Below are positions 11,415 to 21,650 of a stretch of 26,030 nt of DNA, piece after piece. Origin of the DNA: Tubiluchus corallicola (taxonomy: Eukaryota; Priapulida; Priapulimorpha; Priapulimorphida; Tubiluchidae); NCBI GenBank assembly GCA_030141605.1, contig JAQGDQ010001358.1:12501-38530 (forward strand), written 5' to 3'. How positions within the stretch are numbered: position 1 is the first letter of the stretch; the number at the start of each line of letters is the position of its first letter. The notes beneath the pieces were generated by a model. That model saw nothing but the letters and a program-made list of their open reading frames with translations, was not told the DNA's origin and ran no database searches. The position numbers and the translations under genes are program-made.

Positions 11415-11660
11415 CAAACTACATTTTGATTTAACTACATTTTCGTTCATTTGCTGCATTTATGATTTAACCACATTGCTTGCTTTTTTGTTGTTGCACT
11501 CATGACTGAACTGCATCTTGTTCAGTTGTTGGTTTTAATATTTAACTGCATTATTTGCTTGTTTTTTTCATTGGTATAATTATAATATAACTGCATTGCA
11601 TTTTGTTTATTTGCTACACTTAAGATCGAACTACGTATTATTCACTTAACCATGTAGTCT
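11415..11660. repeat. Degenerate ~40-50-bp tandem repeat
   Basis: Variants of TTTAACTACATT...TTCATTTGCTGCA recur about five times with strong divergence (for example TTTAACCACATTGCTTG and TTTAACTGCATTATTTG). The period is irregular and the repeat looks old. It leads into a retroposon 3' end. Confidence 0.6.
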
Positions 11661-11816
11661 GCCGTGCTTTATACTGTTCCTAAGTTATATAAGAGGTGGC
11701 TGACTCGATGACCTCCTGGTCTTTCGCCACCCCATCTCTACACACTTTACATAATTTGTTGTATTTGCGCTACAAATATTATATTAGAGATAAATAAGCC
11801 TTTTGAATTGAATTGA
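11661..11816 (+). mobile_element. Retroposon 3' terminus with (TTGAA)n tail
   Basis: The segment ends with AGAGATAAATAA, then TTTTGAATTGAATTGAATC, the same terminal organisation as the minus-strand tail at 364-445. The 150 bp upstream is moderately GC-rich and non-coding, as expected for a LINE 3' UTR or a SINE body. No TSD was recognised. Confidence 0.55.
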
Positions 11817-12642
11817 ATCAAAAGTGACGTTCTGTAAGGCAGATATCGTGTTTTGCATCTGACTGAGGTAAAGAGATAGCTCTTCAGCCCTTAAGTACCC
11901 TAAGTACTTTTGCATAGGAAGTTGTGTAGTTCATAGGGGAGCCTTTGAAAGGTCTGCCCTAGGTGGGTAATGCTGTTTGGCTACTTTGAATGTGATGTCA
12001 TGTTTTTTTAACTTGTTTAGTTTTACTGTGGGTGCTAAGTAGAAAGGATATTAACTCAAAATGGGACACGAAAACAAGACCTCTGGTCAGTGTTGTAAAA
12101 AGTGTCTTCTGAGTTTTAGAATCGGGAGTATTTTTATGGCAGCAGGGGTGGCTAAGAAAAGGAGAGGTTTTATAAGAACCATCGGTTGTGAGGTAGCAGT
12201 GAAGGAGAGATCAAGAAAACGAGGAAGAACAGAACACGGATAGGAAAAGAAAATGGAACGAGAGACTTAACTCCTAGGACTAAATAGTCAAAATTTGTTT
12301 AAGTAAGAATTCCTCAGGACTAAATTCGGCAAGTAAACGAAATATATAACAACAAAAAATTTGAAAACACTGTACATCGAATTAAACTGAATTTATTTAG
12401 GTGATGCAAAAAATGTGCGAAAATGAAAGCAAACAAATTAGGAAAAAGCATGACACCATGCAGCGATTGTAAAGGCTGCTTAAGTACAATAGAAGATTGT
12501 TCATAAGTCCAATACAAGCTGCCAACCGCAAACGTGATGATGATGAATATGGTTAAACTTTTATTTTAAAAATAACGTATTTACTACATCTATTTGCATA
12601 AATTGGCTTTTACTTGCAATCAAACTTTAACCTAATTGTAAG
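11817..12642. other. Unassigned DNA
   Basis: A 60-codon plus-strand frame at 12061-12243 (starting MGHENKTSGQCCKKC, with a basic C-terminus) resembles no family I know and is short enough to be chance. CTCCTAGGACTAAA at about 12270 and CCTCAGGACTAAA at about 12311 form a small direct repeat. Nothing else was recognised. Confidence 0.35.
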
Positions 12643-12757
12643 CTCTCACACACACACACGCACACGCGCACGCACGCACGCACACACACGCACACGCACA
12701 CGCGCGCACACACACACACGCGCACACGCACACGCACACGCACACGCGCACACACAC

Positions 12758-12806
<49 letters not shown>
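12643..12806. repeat. (CA)n/(CACG)n compound microsatellite
   Basis: CA repeats are mixed with GCAC and GCGC words in the left two thirds and become pure CA at the right end. Alternating purine-pyrimidine CG/CA runs like this can adopt Z-DNA. Confidence 0.97.
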
Positions 12807-12809
<3 letters not shown>

Positions 12810-12942
12810 ATACATTTAATGGTACAATGTTAAATATATGTATAACTGTAATTACACAAGCTCAATTGTAAGTACACATATATACGTATACTATATATAC
12901 ATACGCGGATACATTAATGATACAATGTTAAATGTAATAGCT
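12807..12942. repeat. ~99-bp direct duplication
   Basis: GATACATTTAATGGTACAAT near 12808 and GATACATTAATGATACAAT near 12907, both followed by GTTAAAT, show a two-copy direct repeat separated by a TATA/TACGTATA-rich spacer. Confidence 0.65.
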
Positions 12943-13061
12943 AATACGATGTTACGAAGATTGTTAAAAGTTATAATCGGAAAAATACATTCCGCAATTA
13001 AAGTTATTACGCAATATGCCAAGTCGCTAATTAACTAAATTTTATAGATCACTTAAACATT

Positions 13062-13753
13062 TATAGGTTTTACACCTCAAATGTAGACACAGGAAAGTTC
13101 AAATGTGACTTAGGTAAGTCAAATGTAGACATAGGAATTTCGAATGTGTTTTGGTAACTCAAATGTGACTTAGGTAAGTCAAATGTAGATGCATTACTTT
13201 GAATAAATCGGTAATTAAGTTATTTAAGTGCAAATTACAAAAAGATAAACCAAAGATAGTCACCACCTCTTTCATAACTTTGAAAAATGTGTTGTTTACT
13301 CTTCCCAATGAACAGTGAATCACTAATTAGTTTTTTTAAGTAATGCATTAGCACTGCATTAATGAATTAGTTTCTCTCAAGAAACATTGTTTATTTTAAG
13401 AATGTATTGTTTTCTCTAACAGTTCCAATGGTATGAAAAGTTTGCAGAATATTAGTGAACTATTAGTAGACCTATAAAGTTATTATTTTCAAAGCAATTA
13501 TTAAATTAAGATTAAAGGAGATTAAATTTAGCATCCTTAAACTTACCACCTATCCACATTTGAGATACCAATATCACATTTGACTTGACATGTGTCTACA
13601 TTTGATTTACCAAAAACGCTTAAGATTTGTTGAAAACCATTGTTAACACATTTGAACTACCAAAGTCTACATTTGAGTTACCAAGACACATCTGAATTAC
13701 CTAAATCTACATTTGAGTTAACGCAGGTCTACATTTGACATGTAAAACCTATA
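13062..13753. mobile_element. MITE with long repeat-filled inverted termini
   Basis: The left end reads TATAGGTTTTACACCTC and the right end, reverse-complemented, reads TATAGGTTTTACATGTC. Both continue into TCAAATGTAGAC and then several roughly 20-bp units of the type CAAATGTGACTTAGGTAAG. About six units lie on the left (13078-13195) and about eight in inverted orientation on the right (13555-13740). The centre (13196-13550) is non-coding. A TA flank on each side (TA then TAGG..., ...CCTA then TA) fits a TA target duplication of Tc1/mariner-type transposons, but the palindromic end makes this ambiguous. No transposase is present, so it would be non-autonomous. Confidence 0.8.
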
Positions 13754-13791
13754 GAAATTACAACGTATGTCAAACGTTCTATAGTTACCAT

Positions 13792-13987
<196 letters not shown>

Positions 13988-14271
13988 AAATTACGAATGA
14001 GACCATTTCTGGACGCGCCACAGGTTTAGAACCGCCACTTAATACTTTGAGTGCTTATTATGATAATTGAAGGCAGTGATTTTTCTCTGCTCATTGAATC
14101 CATCAGTCTATTTAATCAACTGTATATTTGCCTAGCAGTCGACAGCAGGGATTTTAGGCCTAATTTTGTGACTTTGATGTCTGGCATTAAATCTGGGAAG
14201 TTTATAACTGCTGAATAAACTTGCGTAGATGAAATTGCGTGGATTTAAATTCTTGTTTAAAGAAGCTGCAT
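13988..14271. other. Unassigned DNA
   Basis: No repeat, RNA gene or open frame of note was recognised between the TG array and element A. Confidence 0.4.
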
Positions 14272-14867
14272 TAAAGTACAAGAAAACCCTGCACTTACAC
14301 AAAGCTTAAAAAATTCGTCCTGAAATTTTTTACCACTTACGTACTGCCTTTGTGCATGCAGGACTTGCGCCGTCAGTAACGCTGTATAAAACGTGTAAAT
14401 TTATACCCCCGCATGGACCGTTAGGCGCGGCCATTTTAATGGTAGGTCGTTTTTTTGATAAGATTAAAGATCAATAAGATTAAAAATACGTTTTTTGGTT
14501 AGTGAGTGGCGCACCCTGGAGGGTGAGTCAGCGACATTTTACCAATTGAGACAGACATTTTAAATTATTATATCTAGTTACATAAGTCGTCCAACAGGCA
14601 AGCGAAATGCTAAGTAATATAGATTTGCATGGAAAGTTTTTTTGGGACGTAATCTAACATTTCCTTTTCCTCCCCTGGTTGACGTTGTGCGTATATGACG
14701 TCATATAATGGAGACTTAAGAACAGTATTGCGGGAGATTTAAAATGAAAATAAACAAAAATTCCTTTTAATGCGAGTACCATATATGCATAAAATTGTAA
14801 TATATTTTTTAAGGCGATTTTTCTGAAATTTACTTCAGGTTCCCCCTTTCTTGTCGTTTAAAGCACA
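14272..14867 (-). mobile_element. MITE-like element A, copy 1
   Basis: This ~600-bp non-coding element aligns end to end with the reverse complement of 21020-21650. It starts with GTACAAGAAAACCCTGCACT and ends in CCCTTTCTTGTCGTTTA. The ends share a short inverted match (ACAAGAAA/TTTCTTGT), compatible with a small terminal inverted repeat. Internal landmarks are CAGTAACGCTGTATAAAAC, GGCCATTTTAATGG, the GGCGCACCCTGGAGGGTGAG block and a perfect TGACGTCA palindrome (14696-14703). No transposase is coded. Strand is relative to the copy at 21020, taken as plus. Confidence 0.75.
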
Positions 14868-15181
14868 AGAAAAAGCTCTTCATAAATAAAAGAAGTTTTA
14901 TGTCACTTTCACGCTGTCTTGTTGCATACAGAGCTTATGTTAGCAGTAACGTTGTATAAAACATGTAAATTTAAACTCCCACGTTGACCGTTTAGGTGCA
15001 GCCATTTTGACGGTGAGTCGTTTGAAACAAGTGATAACATTGTGTTAAGTTTGAAAAGTGCACACGTCACTAACTAAGCAAAAGTTTAAATTACCTTATT
15101 TTGTCAATAAGATTAAAAATGCATTTTTAGTGTGTTGGTGGTGCACACTGGGAAGGTGGGTCAGTGACGTTTTTTAAGAAG
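14868..15181 (-). mobile_element. MITE-like element A, copy 2, truncated and head-to-tail with copy 1
   Basis: It begins at GCACAAGAAA exactly where copy 1 ends and repeats the first half of the element in the same orientation: CAGTAACGTTGTATAAAAC, CCATTTTGACGG, and AATAAGATTAAAAATGC followed by a GGTGGTGCACACTGGGA block. It then stops near 15181. It also retains a segment (15010-15110) that copy 1 has lost but that the 21020 copy keeps. Divergence from copy 1 is considerable. Confidence 0.7.
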
Positions 15182-15394
15182 CATCAGTGTAACAGAGTGA
15201 AATATGGAAAATCTTCGTGCAAACCCAATAGTTGAGATTTCCGAAAAATTCAAATTCGTACGTTTTTCATTTCTAATTAGACAATCGGAAGTGGTACTGA
15301 CAAGCCGCTGGCATATCAATGTCTAGTTTTTTGCAATATTACTACTTACAATATTACCTAATGATCTAATGTCTACTTACACGTAACTGGCATA
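15182..15394. other. Unassigned DNA
   Basis: Short AT-rich stretch between element A and the GAT array; nothing recognised. Confidence 0.4.
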
Positions 15395-15603
15395 TGATGA
15401 TGATAATGATGATGATGATGATGAAGGTGAAGATGAAGATGATGATGATGTTGATGATGACGATAATGATGATGCTGATGCTGATGATGTTGATGATGTT
15501 GCTGCTGATGATGATATGATGATGATGACGATGATGATGATGATCATGATCATGATGATGATGATGATGATCATGATCATGATCATGATGATGATGATGA
15601 TAT
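15395..15603. repeat. (GAT)n/(ATG)n interrupted microsatellite
   Basis: ATG/GAT triplets carry GAC, GCT, GTT and GAA variants and two ATCATGATCATG palindromic blocks near 15541-15590. Apparent His/Asp/Ile-rich reading frames on the minus strand are by-products of the triplet repeat. Confidence 0.95.
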
Positions 15604-16130
15604 CGATCTAACACACGTACTGCAATGGTGTTGCTTGCTCGTTATTGGACAATGCAATGCTGGACTAGCAGAACGGAATGACTGAACATAGCAGAACGAA
15701 ACGATGTAGAAAACTGGAACGATGTTCTCCCAGACCGGAAATTGGTCCATGAATGAATATTGGCTCTACATGTGGAATGACTAAATGAGAAGCCGTTAGC
15801 TTGAATCAGATCTAATCAGCTCTAATAAGATCTAGCCCACATGTATTACTAACCTACCCTCCCTAATTTTACTTGACGTTTGCATTGAACGTTATATTGT
15901 GTATCATATACATTAACCATACTTGATGCAATTGCAAGGCTATTAATTTACCCTAATTATTTTCTTCAGTTCTTGTACGTTGAAAAGCTTTGATGATAGG
16001 CTATGATTTTAATAAATACCTAGCCACTTAGCAATCAGTAAGGCTATTAAAGTCCTTAGGACTGTATTGTTCGTAAGTGCCTTTTGAATTATGAATTTAT
16101 TCCACAGCAACTCAAACATAAGTAACGGCA
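15604..16130. other. Unassigned DNA
   Basis: No coding, RNA or repeat feature was recognised. AGATCTAATCAG and AATAAGATCTAG near 15805-15835 are minor direct repeats. Confidence 0.4.
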
Positions 16131-16332
16131 CGGTAACGGTTACGAATAGAGTCTGCATATATCATGCGGTACGGTAACGGTTACGCACACAGTCTGCATT
16201 TATCATGCAGCACGGTAACGGTTACGGATACAGTCTGCATTTATCATGCGGCACGGTAACGGTTACGCACACAGTCTGCAATTATCATGCGGCACGGTAA
16301 CGGTTACGGATACAGTCTGCATTTATCATGCG
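16131..16332. repeat. 41-bp minisatellite, 5 copies, alternating two-unit pattern
   Basis: CGGTAACGGTTACG recurs at 16131, 16172, 16213, 16254 and 16295, an exact 41-bp period. Units 2 and 4 have GCACACAG after the core while units 3 and 5 have GATACAG, so an 82-bp two-unit repeat has formed. Each core is an inverted repeat, GTAAC-G-GTTAC. The rest of the unit contains GTCTGCATTTATCATGC. Confidence 0.97.
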
Positions 16333-16682
16333 CTTACTCAACAAATCCCTATCGTGCCATTTTACATAGAAATAAACGTAATTTGATGGTTCAAAACGAG
16401 TCATTTTAATTCCCAAGGTTCCCTGATAGGAAAGAATTTATAGGCTTTAATGTCTATAAAGAATTACCGTCATTTGAGCAGGACTCGTTAAATCAAGTTT
16501 ATTACTGGAAAGATTCATTAGTTTTCATAATTAACGAATTCAGCTGCTCGAAAGTTTAGAAAAAAAGTGCAGCGCTTTTTTTAGGAATTGATTTTTATGC
16601 AGGTTGTACCAACAAGCGTTTTGTATAAAGTCGCCGAAGGTAGATAAATAACCACATTTTTAAGGGTTGTTTTACTGTTGCA
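16333..16682. other. Unassigned DNA
   Basis: No recognisable feature. Part may be upstream body of the LINE that becomes recognisable near 16690. Confidence 0.35.
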
Positions 16683-17309
16683 ATTGCTAGCCCACGTCCA
16701 GCGAGCAGTCGTCATAGTATTGGTCATCCAGTATTGCCGAATTGTAACTGTGGATTTCGGTTTGAGTCTGTTGAACACTTTTTGTTGCACTGCCCATTGT
16801 ATCAAGAAACTAGGGTGGTTATGTTTGATAAACTAAATGAAATACTTCTGCCCGAAAACCTTAATATAGCTGACTTAGGAAGTAATGATCTGTTGAAGTT
16901 GTTATTATTCGGAAAAGATGAATTTAACTATGTTGCAAACTGTAAAATATTCCTATGCATACATGACTTTATATTACGTACTAAACGCTTCCAGTAGTTT
17001 CTATCTGGTATGAAATGCATCAGTCTTAAATATTCGTACATTAATATTTTCTAACCGTCATTTTCTACTAATGTCAAATGTAATCTTGTAGTAAAACTTG
17101 ACAGTTTGTGTAGTTATAGTCCATTCTTACTGTAAATGTTACTAATGTCTAATGTAATCTTGTAGTAAAACTTGTCAGCTTGTGTAGTTATAGTCAATTC
17201 TTACTGTAAATGTTTTTGTAAATTGTGTATAAAGTCTTTTGTGGTGAGGATCCTAAATCATGTTGTTCAAACTGTCTGATCCAATCCTATAATAAATTAT
17301 GATTGAACT
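16683..17309 (+). mobile_element. 5'-truncated LINE 3' end with two UTR tandem repeats
   Basis: This is the plus-strand sister of 2237-2870. It holds the C-terminal coding remnant (to 16997), then a 3' UTR with two 74-bp tandem units (ATTCTTAC phases at 17123 and 17197), a GGTGAGGATCCTAAATCAT block and a terminus around AATAAATTATGATTGAACT. Comparing the two copies places the common 3' end at about 17309 and 2237. Confidence 0.85.
16690..16997 (+). pseudogene. LINE ORF C-terminus with CCHC-type motif
   Basis: The frame is open from about 16690 to TAG at 16995-16997. It contains PNCNCGFRFESVEHFLLHC, a C-x-C(G)...H-x4-C zinc-knuckle-like pattern followed by PLYQETR. This is the well-known cysteine/histidine motif at the C-terminus of many non-LTR retrotransposon ORF2 proteins, downstream of the RT. 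About 70 further residues, rich in Leu, Asn and Phe, follow. There is no plausible ATG at the start, as expected for a 5'-truncated insertion. The frame itself has no internal stop. Confidence 0.8.
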
Positions 17310-17350
17310 AAAGAGCAGTGGCGGTTGTGAGTTCGATTCTCGGGCGAGCC
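17310..17350 (+). other. tRNA-3'-half-like scrap (possible SINE head)
   Basis: GAGTTCGATTCTC is a good match to a tRNA T-arm/B box (GTTCGATTC), with a GCGAGCC stretch where an acceptor strand would be. There is no D-arm, anticodon arm or A box upstream, where LINE sequence ends instead. It is therefore not a tRNA gene; it may be part of a tRNA-derived SINE. Confidence 0.35.
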
Positions 17351-17439
17351 TTACTTTGCTATTCTGCCTAGTGGTGTTTTCTGTCGCATGAGTTCTTTTT
17401 CTAACAGCAGCGTCGCAAGTGTGAACTGCTTTGCAAATT

Positions 17440-17765
17440 ATTTCAAACTCTCAGACAGTTGCTGCAACTTCATTTACTACGACTTACTGTCAAGTCTGAA
17501 CACAAACGCGAGTTACTCTGGACATTTCTCGCAATGAGTAGAGAAGTGAGTGTTAGCTCGCGCTTACTGTCTGAGAGTAACTCACAGCAGCTTTTACTGT
17601 CTAGTCTGAACACACTTGCAAGTTACTCTGGACATTTTTCGCAGTGAGTAGAGAAGTGAGAGTCAGCTCGCACTTACTGTGGGAGAGTAACTTGCATTAA
17701 GTTCTGAACGTCCCTGCTAGTTACTCGGCGAGAAAACTCGGTAGTGTGAACGAGGCGTTAGATTT
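17440..17765. repeat. 110-bp tandem repeat with internal inverted motifs (possible MITE)
   Basis: TTACTGTC-AGTCTGAACAC occurs at 17484 and 17594 (110-bp period), with a third, degraded unit from about 17681. Each full unit contains GAGTTACTCT or AAGTTACTCT and, about 65 bp on, the complementary AGAGTAACT, so units can fold back on themselves. GTGTGAAC occurs at the left (about 17420) and right (about 17742, followed by GAGGCGTTA), reminiscent of hAT/PIF-type MITE ends, but clean terminal inverted repeats could not be shown. Confidence 0.6.
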
Positions 17766-17840
17766 TTTCCTGTAAAATAATTGATTTTTCTTAACAATAT
17801 TGGCAGTGCTGTGAATACGATTCATACGAGTAAAATTGAA

Positions 17841-17875
17841 AATTTCTGACGCAAGGTAGTGATGCGTCAGAAATT
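17841..17875. other. Perfect 13-bp inverted repeat (hairpin)
   Basis: AATTTCTGACGCA at 17841-17853 is exactly complementary to TGCGTCAGAAATT at 17863-17875, with a 9-base spacer. It is not part of any repeat recognised elsewhere in the window. Confidence 0.85.
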
Positions 17876-18020
17876 AGCGCGCATTAATTCGGATAGCGGA
17901 ATAATATTTTGAAACAAGGAAAAGGTTTGTTTGCATTAGTCGAAAGTCACACCAGTAAAATAATTTGATTAATCTTGTGGTTATTGCTGCTTGTTGATTA
18001 TTGTTCTTTATTGAGTAGCG

Positions 18021-18295
18021 TGTGGAACAGCCACGATGGGCATGGCAAACTATCAAAACTTTATTTAATAAGCAACACATTTATTAAACAACAAACACAA
18101 CACGGTAAATATAAGAGGATAGTAATACCAGCCCTCCGTCTTCAAGTCAGTTCCTAATCTCCCCCGAGGTGCGGGCCTCAAAACACTTTTGTCTAACTAC
18201 CTAATGCGCCGTGAGCTTCTGCGCATAAAGATTACATCATCAATTTTTACTTCTGAGTCAGCCGGTCGAACATCAGCTGGTCACGTGATGCCACA
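18021..18295 (-). mobile_element. Probable solo LTR of an LTR retrotransposon
   Basis: The 275-bp segment is bounded by TGTGG and CCACA, the TG...CA rule with a 5-bp inverted end. On the minus strand it starts TGTGGCATCACGTGACC, a style of LTR start seen in animal Ty3/Gypsy-type elements, then has a TATATTT box near 18110 and AATAAAG near 18060. No second LTR, primer-binding site or internal domain is adjacent, and flanking bases show no clear target duplication. The call is therefore moderate. Confidence 0.45.
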
Positions 18296-18536
18296 CCTAA
18301 CTAGGCTTCTACCCACGACGATAGTTTAATCTTGCATCGTCAAGCATTTAATCTTGAATTATTAATTTAACAATTTAATCACCAATTTAGTCAAAATCAC
18401 TATTACTGATACGTCTAAACGTCTCTATATGGAGAATTTTCGTTTTGAAGAAATAACTCCATTATATTACCGACTTACATAAATAACTAAGCTGCTTATT
18501 GTCTGAATATGTCCAAGTTAAAGGACAAGGACCACT
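18296..18536. other. Unassigned AT-rich DNA
   Basis: Nothing was recognised between the putative LTR and the LINE tail at 18537. Confidence 0.4.
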
Positions 18537-18985
18537 AATAATAATAATTATTATTATTGTGAGTTTATTTCGTATAAAAATATACAGTTTACAAAGATAA
18601 AGATGTTAGTAAAACAGGTAATGCGATGTTAGTAAAGTAACATATCTACAGACATTCAACTTTATAATAACCACACATTGTAGTTCCCTTGTAATTATAT
18701 TACAGTGTACAGTGTTGTAAGAAGCTATAATAGATATCTTAAAACATAATCTTTAAATGAGTTCTTAACCTTTAACTCTACATATTCGTTTAGATCTACA
18801 GTACAACCATATTTAAATCTAAAATTTACTCGACTGTTATTTACATAGTAGCATACTTTGGAATTCTCACTGTGCAAGATTTTGCAATTTTTCTCACAAA
18901 GCTTAATTTTCGACTATCTATTAAATAATTAGCAGGCATTGTGCCACAAAAATACATTAACCGAATCTTTTTCTATAAGCAGTGT
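18537..18985 (-). mobile_element. 5'-truncated LINE 3' end, minus strand
   Basis: On the minus strand the element reads C-terminal RT codons (to 18725), a 3' UTR of about 165 bp, and AAATAAACTCACAATAATAATA at its terminus, i.e. a polyadenylation-like signal and a trinucleotide tail. The 5' end stops at about 18985, within roughly 20 bp of the start of an oppositely oriented LINE. Confidence 0.75.
18725..18985 (-). pseudogene. LINE RT C-terminal region, frameshifted
   Basis: The first part reads MYFCGTMPANYLIDSRKL, a pattern typical of non-LTR RT C-terminal regions (G-x-x-P...L-D-R-L). The frame then shifts around 18880-18900 into HSENSKVCYYVNNSRVNF and KYGCTVDLNEYVELKV and ends at TAG 18725-18727. 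Two overlapping open frames that together give a sensible order indicate a single small indel. The clade could not be assigned. Confidence 0.75.
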
Positions 18986-18989
18986 TCCA

Positions 18990-19460
18990 TTTCTCATTTT
19001 ATGACGTAACTATCACTACATACAGTGCAACACAAATGTTAGAAAATTTTCTATTAAATACAATGGCCCCTACGTATGGAATTCAATTACTCCAGCTATT
19101 AAAAATGCCAACTCGCTGTCCATATTTAAAAAAAATTATAAATTAAACTTACTTGAAACATATAACTGATCACTCAATCATGATTTGTTGTTTTTCATTT
19201 TCAAAAACTTCCCCTCTAGTATAATAATATTTTTATTACTTCCCACCCCTATATATATTTGTGTATATTGTTTTTTTGTATCTGTATATATTGTAATTTT
19301 TTTCGTAACTAATTCTAGTGGCCTACCATAAGCTAGCTTCTTAGGTCTCTAGCGCAGAATTCATGAATTGTATCATATTTTTGTATTAACAAAACCTGAT
19401 TATCGATGCACATGTAATGTATATGTATATGTTTATTGCGAAATAAATCTACTGAACTAT
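18990..19460 (+). mobile_element. 5'-truncated LINE 3' end, plus strand
   Basis: A coding remnant (19005-19169) is followed by about 290 bp of AT-rich 3' UTR with TATATA-rich tracts, ending near GCGAAATAAATCTACTGAAC (about 19438-19457). Its coding text differs from the minus-strand partner at 18725-18985, so this looks like two independent insertions and not one twin-primed inversion. Confidence 0.65.
19005..19169 (+). pseudogene. LINE ORF2 extreme C-terminus (GP-VWN...FKK)
   Basis: A 54-codon frame ends at TGA 19167-19169 and reads NTNVRKFSIKYNGPYVWNS, ITPAIKNANSLSIFKKN and a short Leu-rich end. The G-P/Y-x-x-WN-(S/N)-(L/I)-P...S-x-x-x-FK-K pattern is the standard C-terminus of jockey/CR1-type non-LTR proteins. 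Only this last piece survives. Confidence 0.8.
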
Positions 19461-20289
19461 TTTAGTAAAAGAATTCTCATTTTAGCGCAGATCTTATTAC
19501 TCATGGTTGACGTAGAGTTTGTAGCAGCAGGCTTAATCGCCTACAATATCGTGTTTATAAGACGAAGCCATAAATAGCTTAATAAGACGGGATTTCCCAC
19601 TTGCTAAACAAACTGCCTTTTTATTATTGCAACTATGAAACACGTTGAACAATTTCCCGCCTCCTTCGATCAGGCTAATCCAATACGGTACAGTTTAATC
19701 ATGGCAGTTTAATTATCGTACAGGTGGCGCTGGCGTGGGGGCATTTTATTACTAAATGTAACATTAAAGGAGAACCGGATGATTGTGTAAACACGAGTTC
19801 AGAATAAAGAATGCTCTAAAATATTGAAAACTACAATAGCTTTTTTAAACCGAAGCTTAGATTAAATAATAATTACCTCGGATACTCAAATTTCGTTAAA
19901 CTTTCAAAGCTACGCGCGGCTCAGTGAATCTACTAAGACTGGCAGCGGCGCATTTTTGTCACATTCGCCTGGACGACAAATAGAAGGCGGTGCTGTGATA
20001 AACATGATCATGAACAGCAGTGTTAGTTTCTGACGTCATATGACGTAGAGCCCATTTTTCGTGACATCCATCATGCGTTTAAACAGTACTGTAGCACTTA
20101 TGCAAATGTGCTTGAAGCGCAAGAGAATACGCCTGCCATTGCAAAAACTGTGGTTAGTTTCTGACGTAAGCAACAGCTGCGTTCGGTTGCCGTTAATTAA
20201 CTTTCTGAGCGAATTATTCAAATATAAGAAACAATTGCTAACGTTTTTAATCAAGAAAATGTATATTTTGGACAGTAAATTAAAATGAG
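19461..20289. other. Unassigned DNA
   Basis: No gene was recognised; the overlapping open frames at 20036-20288 on both strands have no known domain. TTAGTTTCTGACGT occurs twice (about 20023 and 20154), the first copy extending into TGACGTCATATGACGTA (20031-20047), a CRE-like double palindrome. Confidence 0.4.
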
Positions 20290-20949
<660 letters not shown>

Positions 20950-21019
20950 CGGAATCGAAATTTCTAATTCTGTGTTTATTCTAACCCGTGGCAGACGATT
21001 TAAAATATTAGTGTATGTT

Positions 21020-21650
21020 TATAGTCTGAAGTTAAAGGACAAAAAAGGGGTACTTGAAGTTGGTTTCAGAAAAATTGCCTTAAATATTATATTACTCGCA
21101 AAACTGTCCGACACGCGCCATTACATGACGTCATATACGCACAACGTAAATCAAGGGAAGAAAAGGAAATGTTAAACTATGTCCCTAAACACTTTTTATG
21201 CAAAGTTATGTTACTTAACATTTCGCTTGCGTGTTTAGAAATCTTATGTAACTAGAAAAGAAAATTATTAATTATTTAAATTGCTTTCACCAATTGGTAA
21301 AATGTCGCTGACTCATCCTCCAGGGTGCACCACTCACTAATCAAAAACGTATTTTTAATCTTATTGACAAGATACAGTAATTCAAAATTTTACTTAGTTA
21401 GTGACATGTGCGCTACGAATGCTCTGATTATTTTTTCAGACTTTACAAAATGTTATCTAAACTTGTTTCAAATGACCTGTCGTCAAAATGGCCGCATCTA
21501 CGATCATCGCGGGAGTTTGAATTTACAAGTTTTATACAGCGTTACTGCCGATGCAAGCCCTGCATACGAAAAGGCAGTATGTAAGTGGTATAAAATTTCA
21601 AGACGATTTTTATGCTTTATGTAAGTGGAGGGCTTTCTTGTGCTATAAGC
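21020..21650 (+). mobile_element. MITE-like element A, copy 3, inverted relative to copies 1 and 2
   Basis: The reverse complement matches 14272-14867 across its length, including AAGGC-ATTTTTCTGAAA at one end, TGACGTCATATACGCACAAC (TGACGTCA at 21126-21133), the GACTCATCCTCCAGGGTGC block, CAAAATGGCCGC, a TTATACAGCGTTACTGC block and the end CTTTCTTGTGC. It contains the middle segment shared with copy 2 and is the most complete copy in the window. The 99-codon frame at 21325-21624 lies inside it and shows no transposase-like content. Confidence 0.75.

Noticed and set aside
12061-12243. 60-codon plus-strand frame as a small basic protein
   Set aside because: The length is within chance expectation and it has no recognisable motif; kept only as a note in the unassigned stretch.
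15366-15614. His/Asp-rich minus-strand frame as a metal-binding protein
   Set aside because: Translation of the GAT triplet array.
17310-17350. tRNA gene
   Set aside because: Only a T-arm/acceptor-like half is present; D-arm, anticodon arm and A box are missing.
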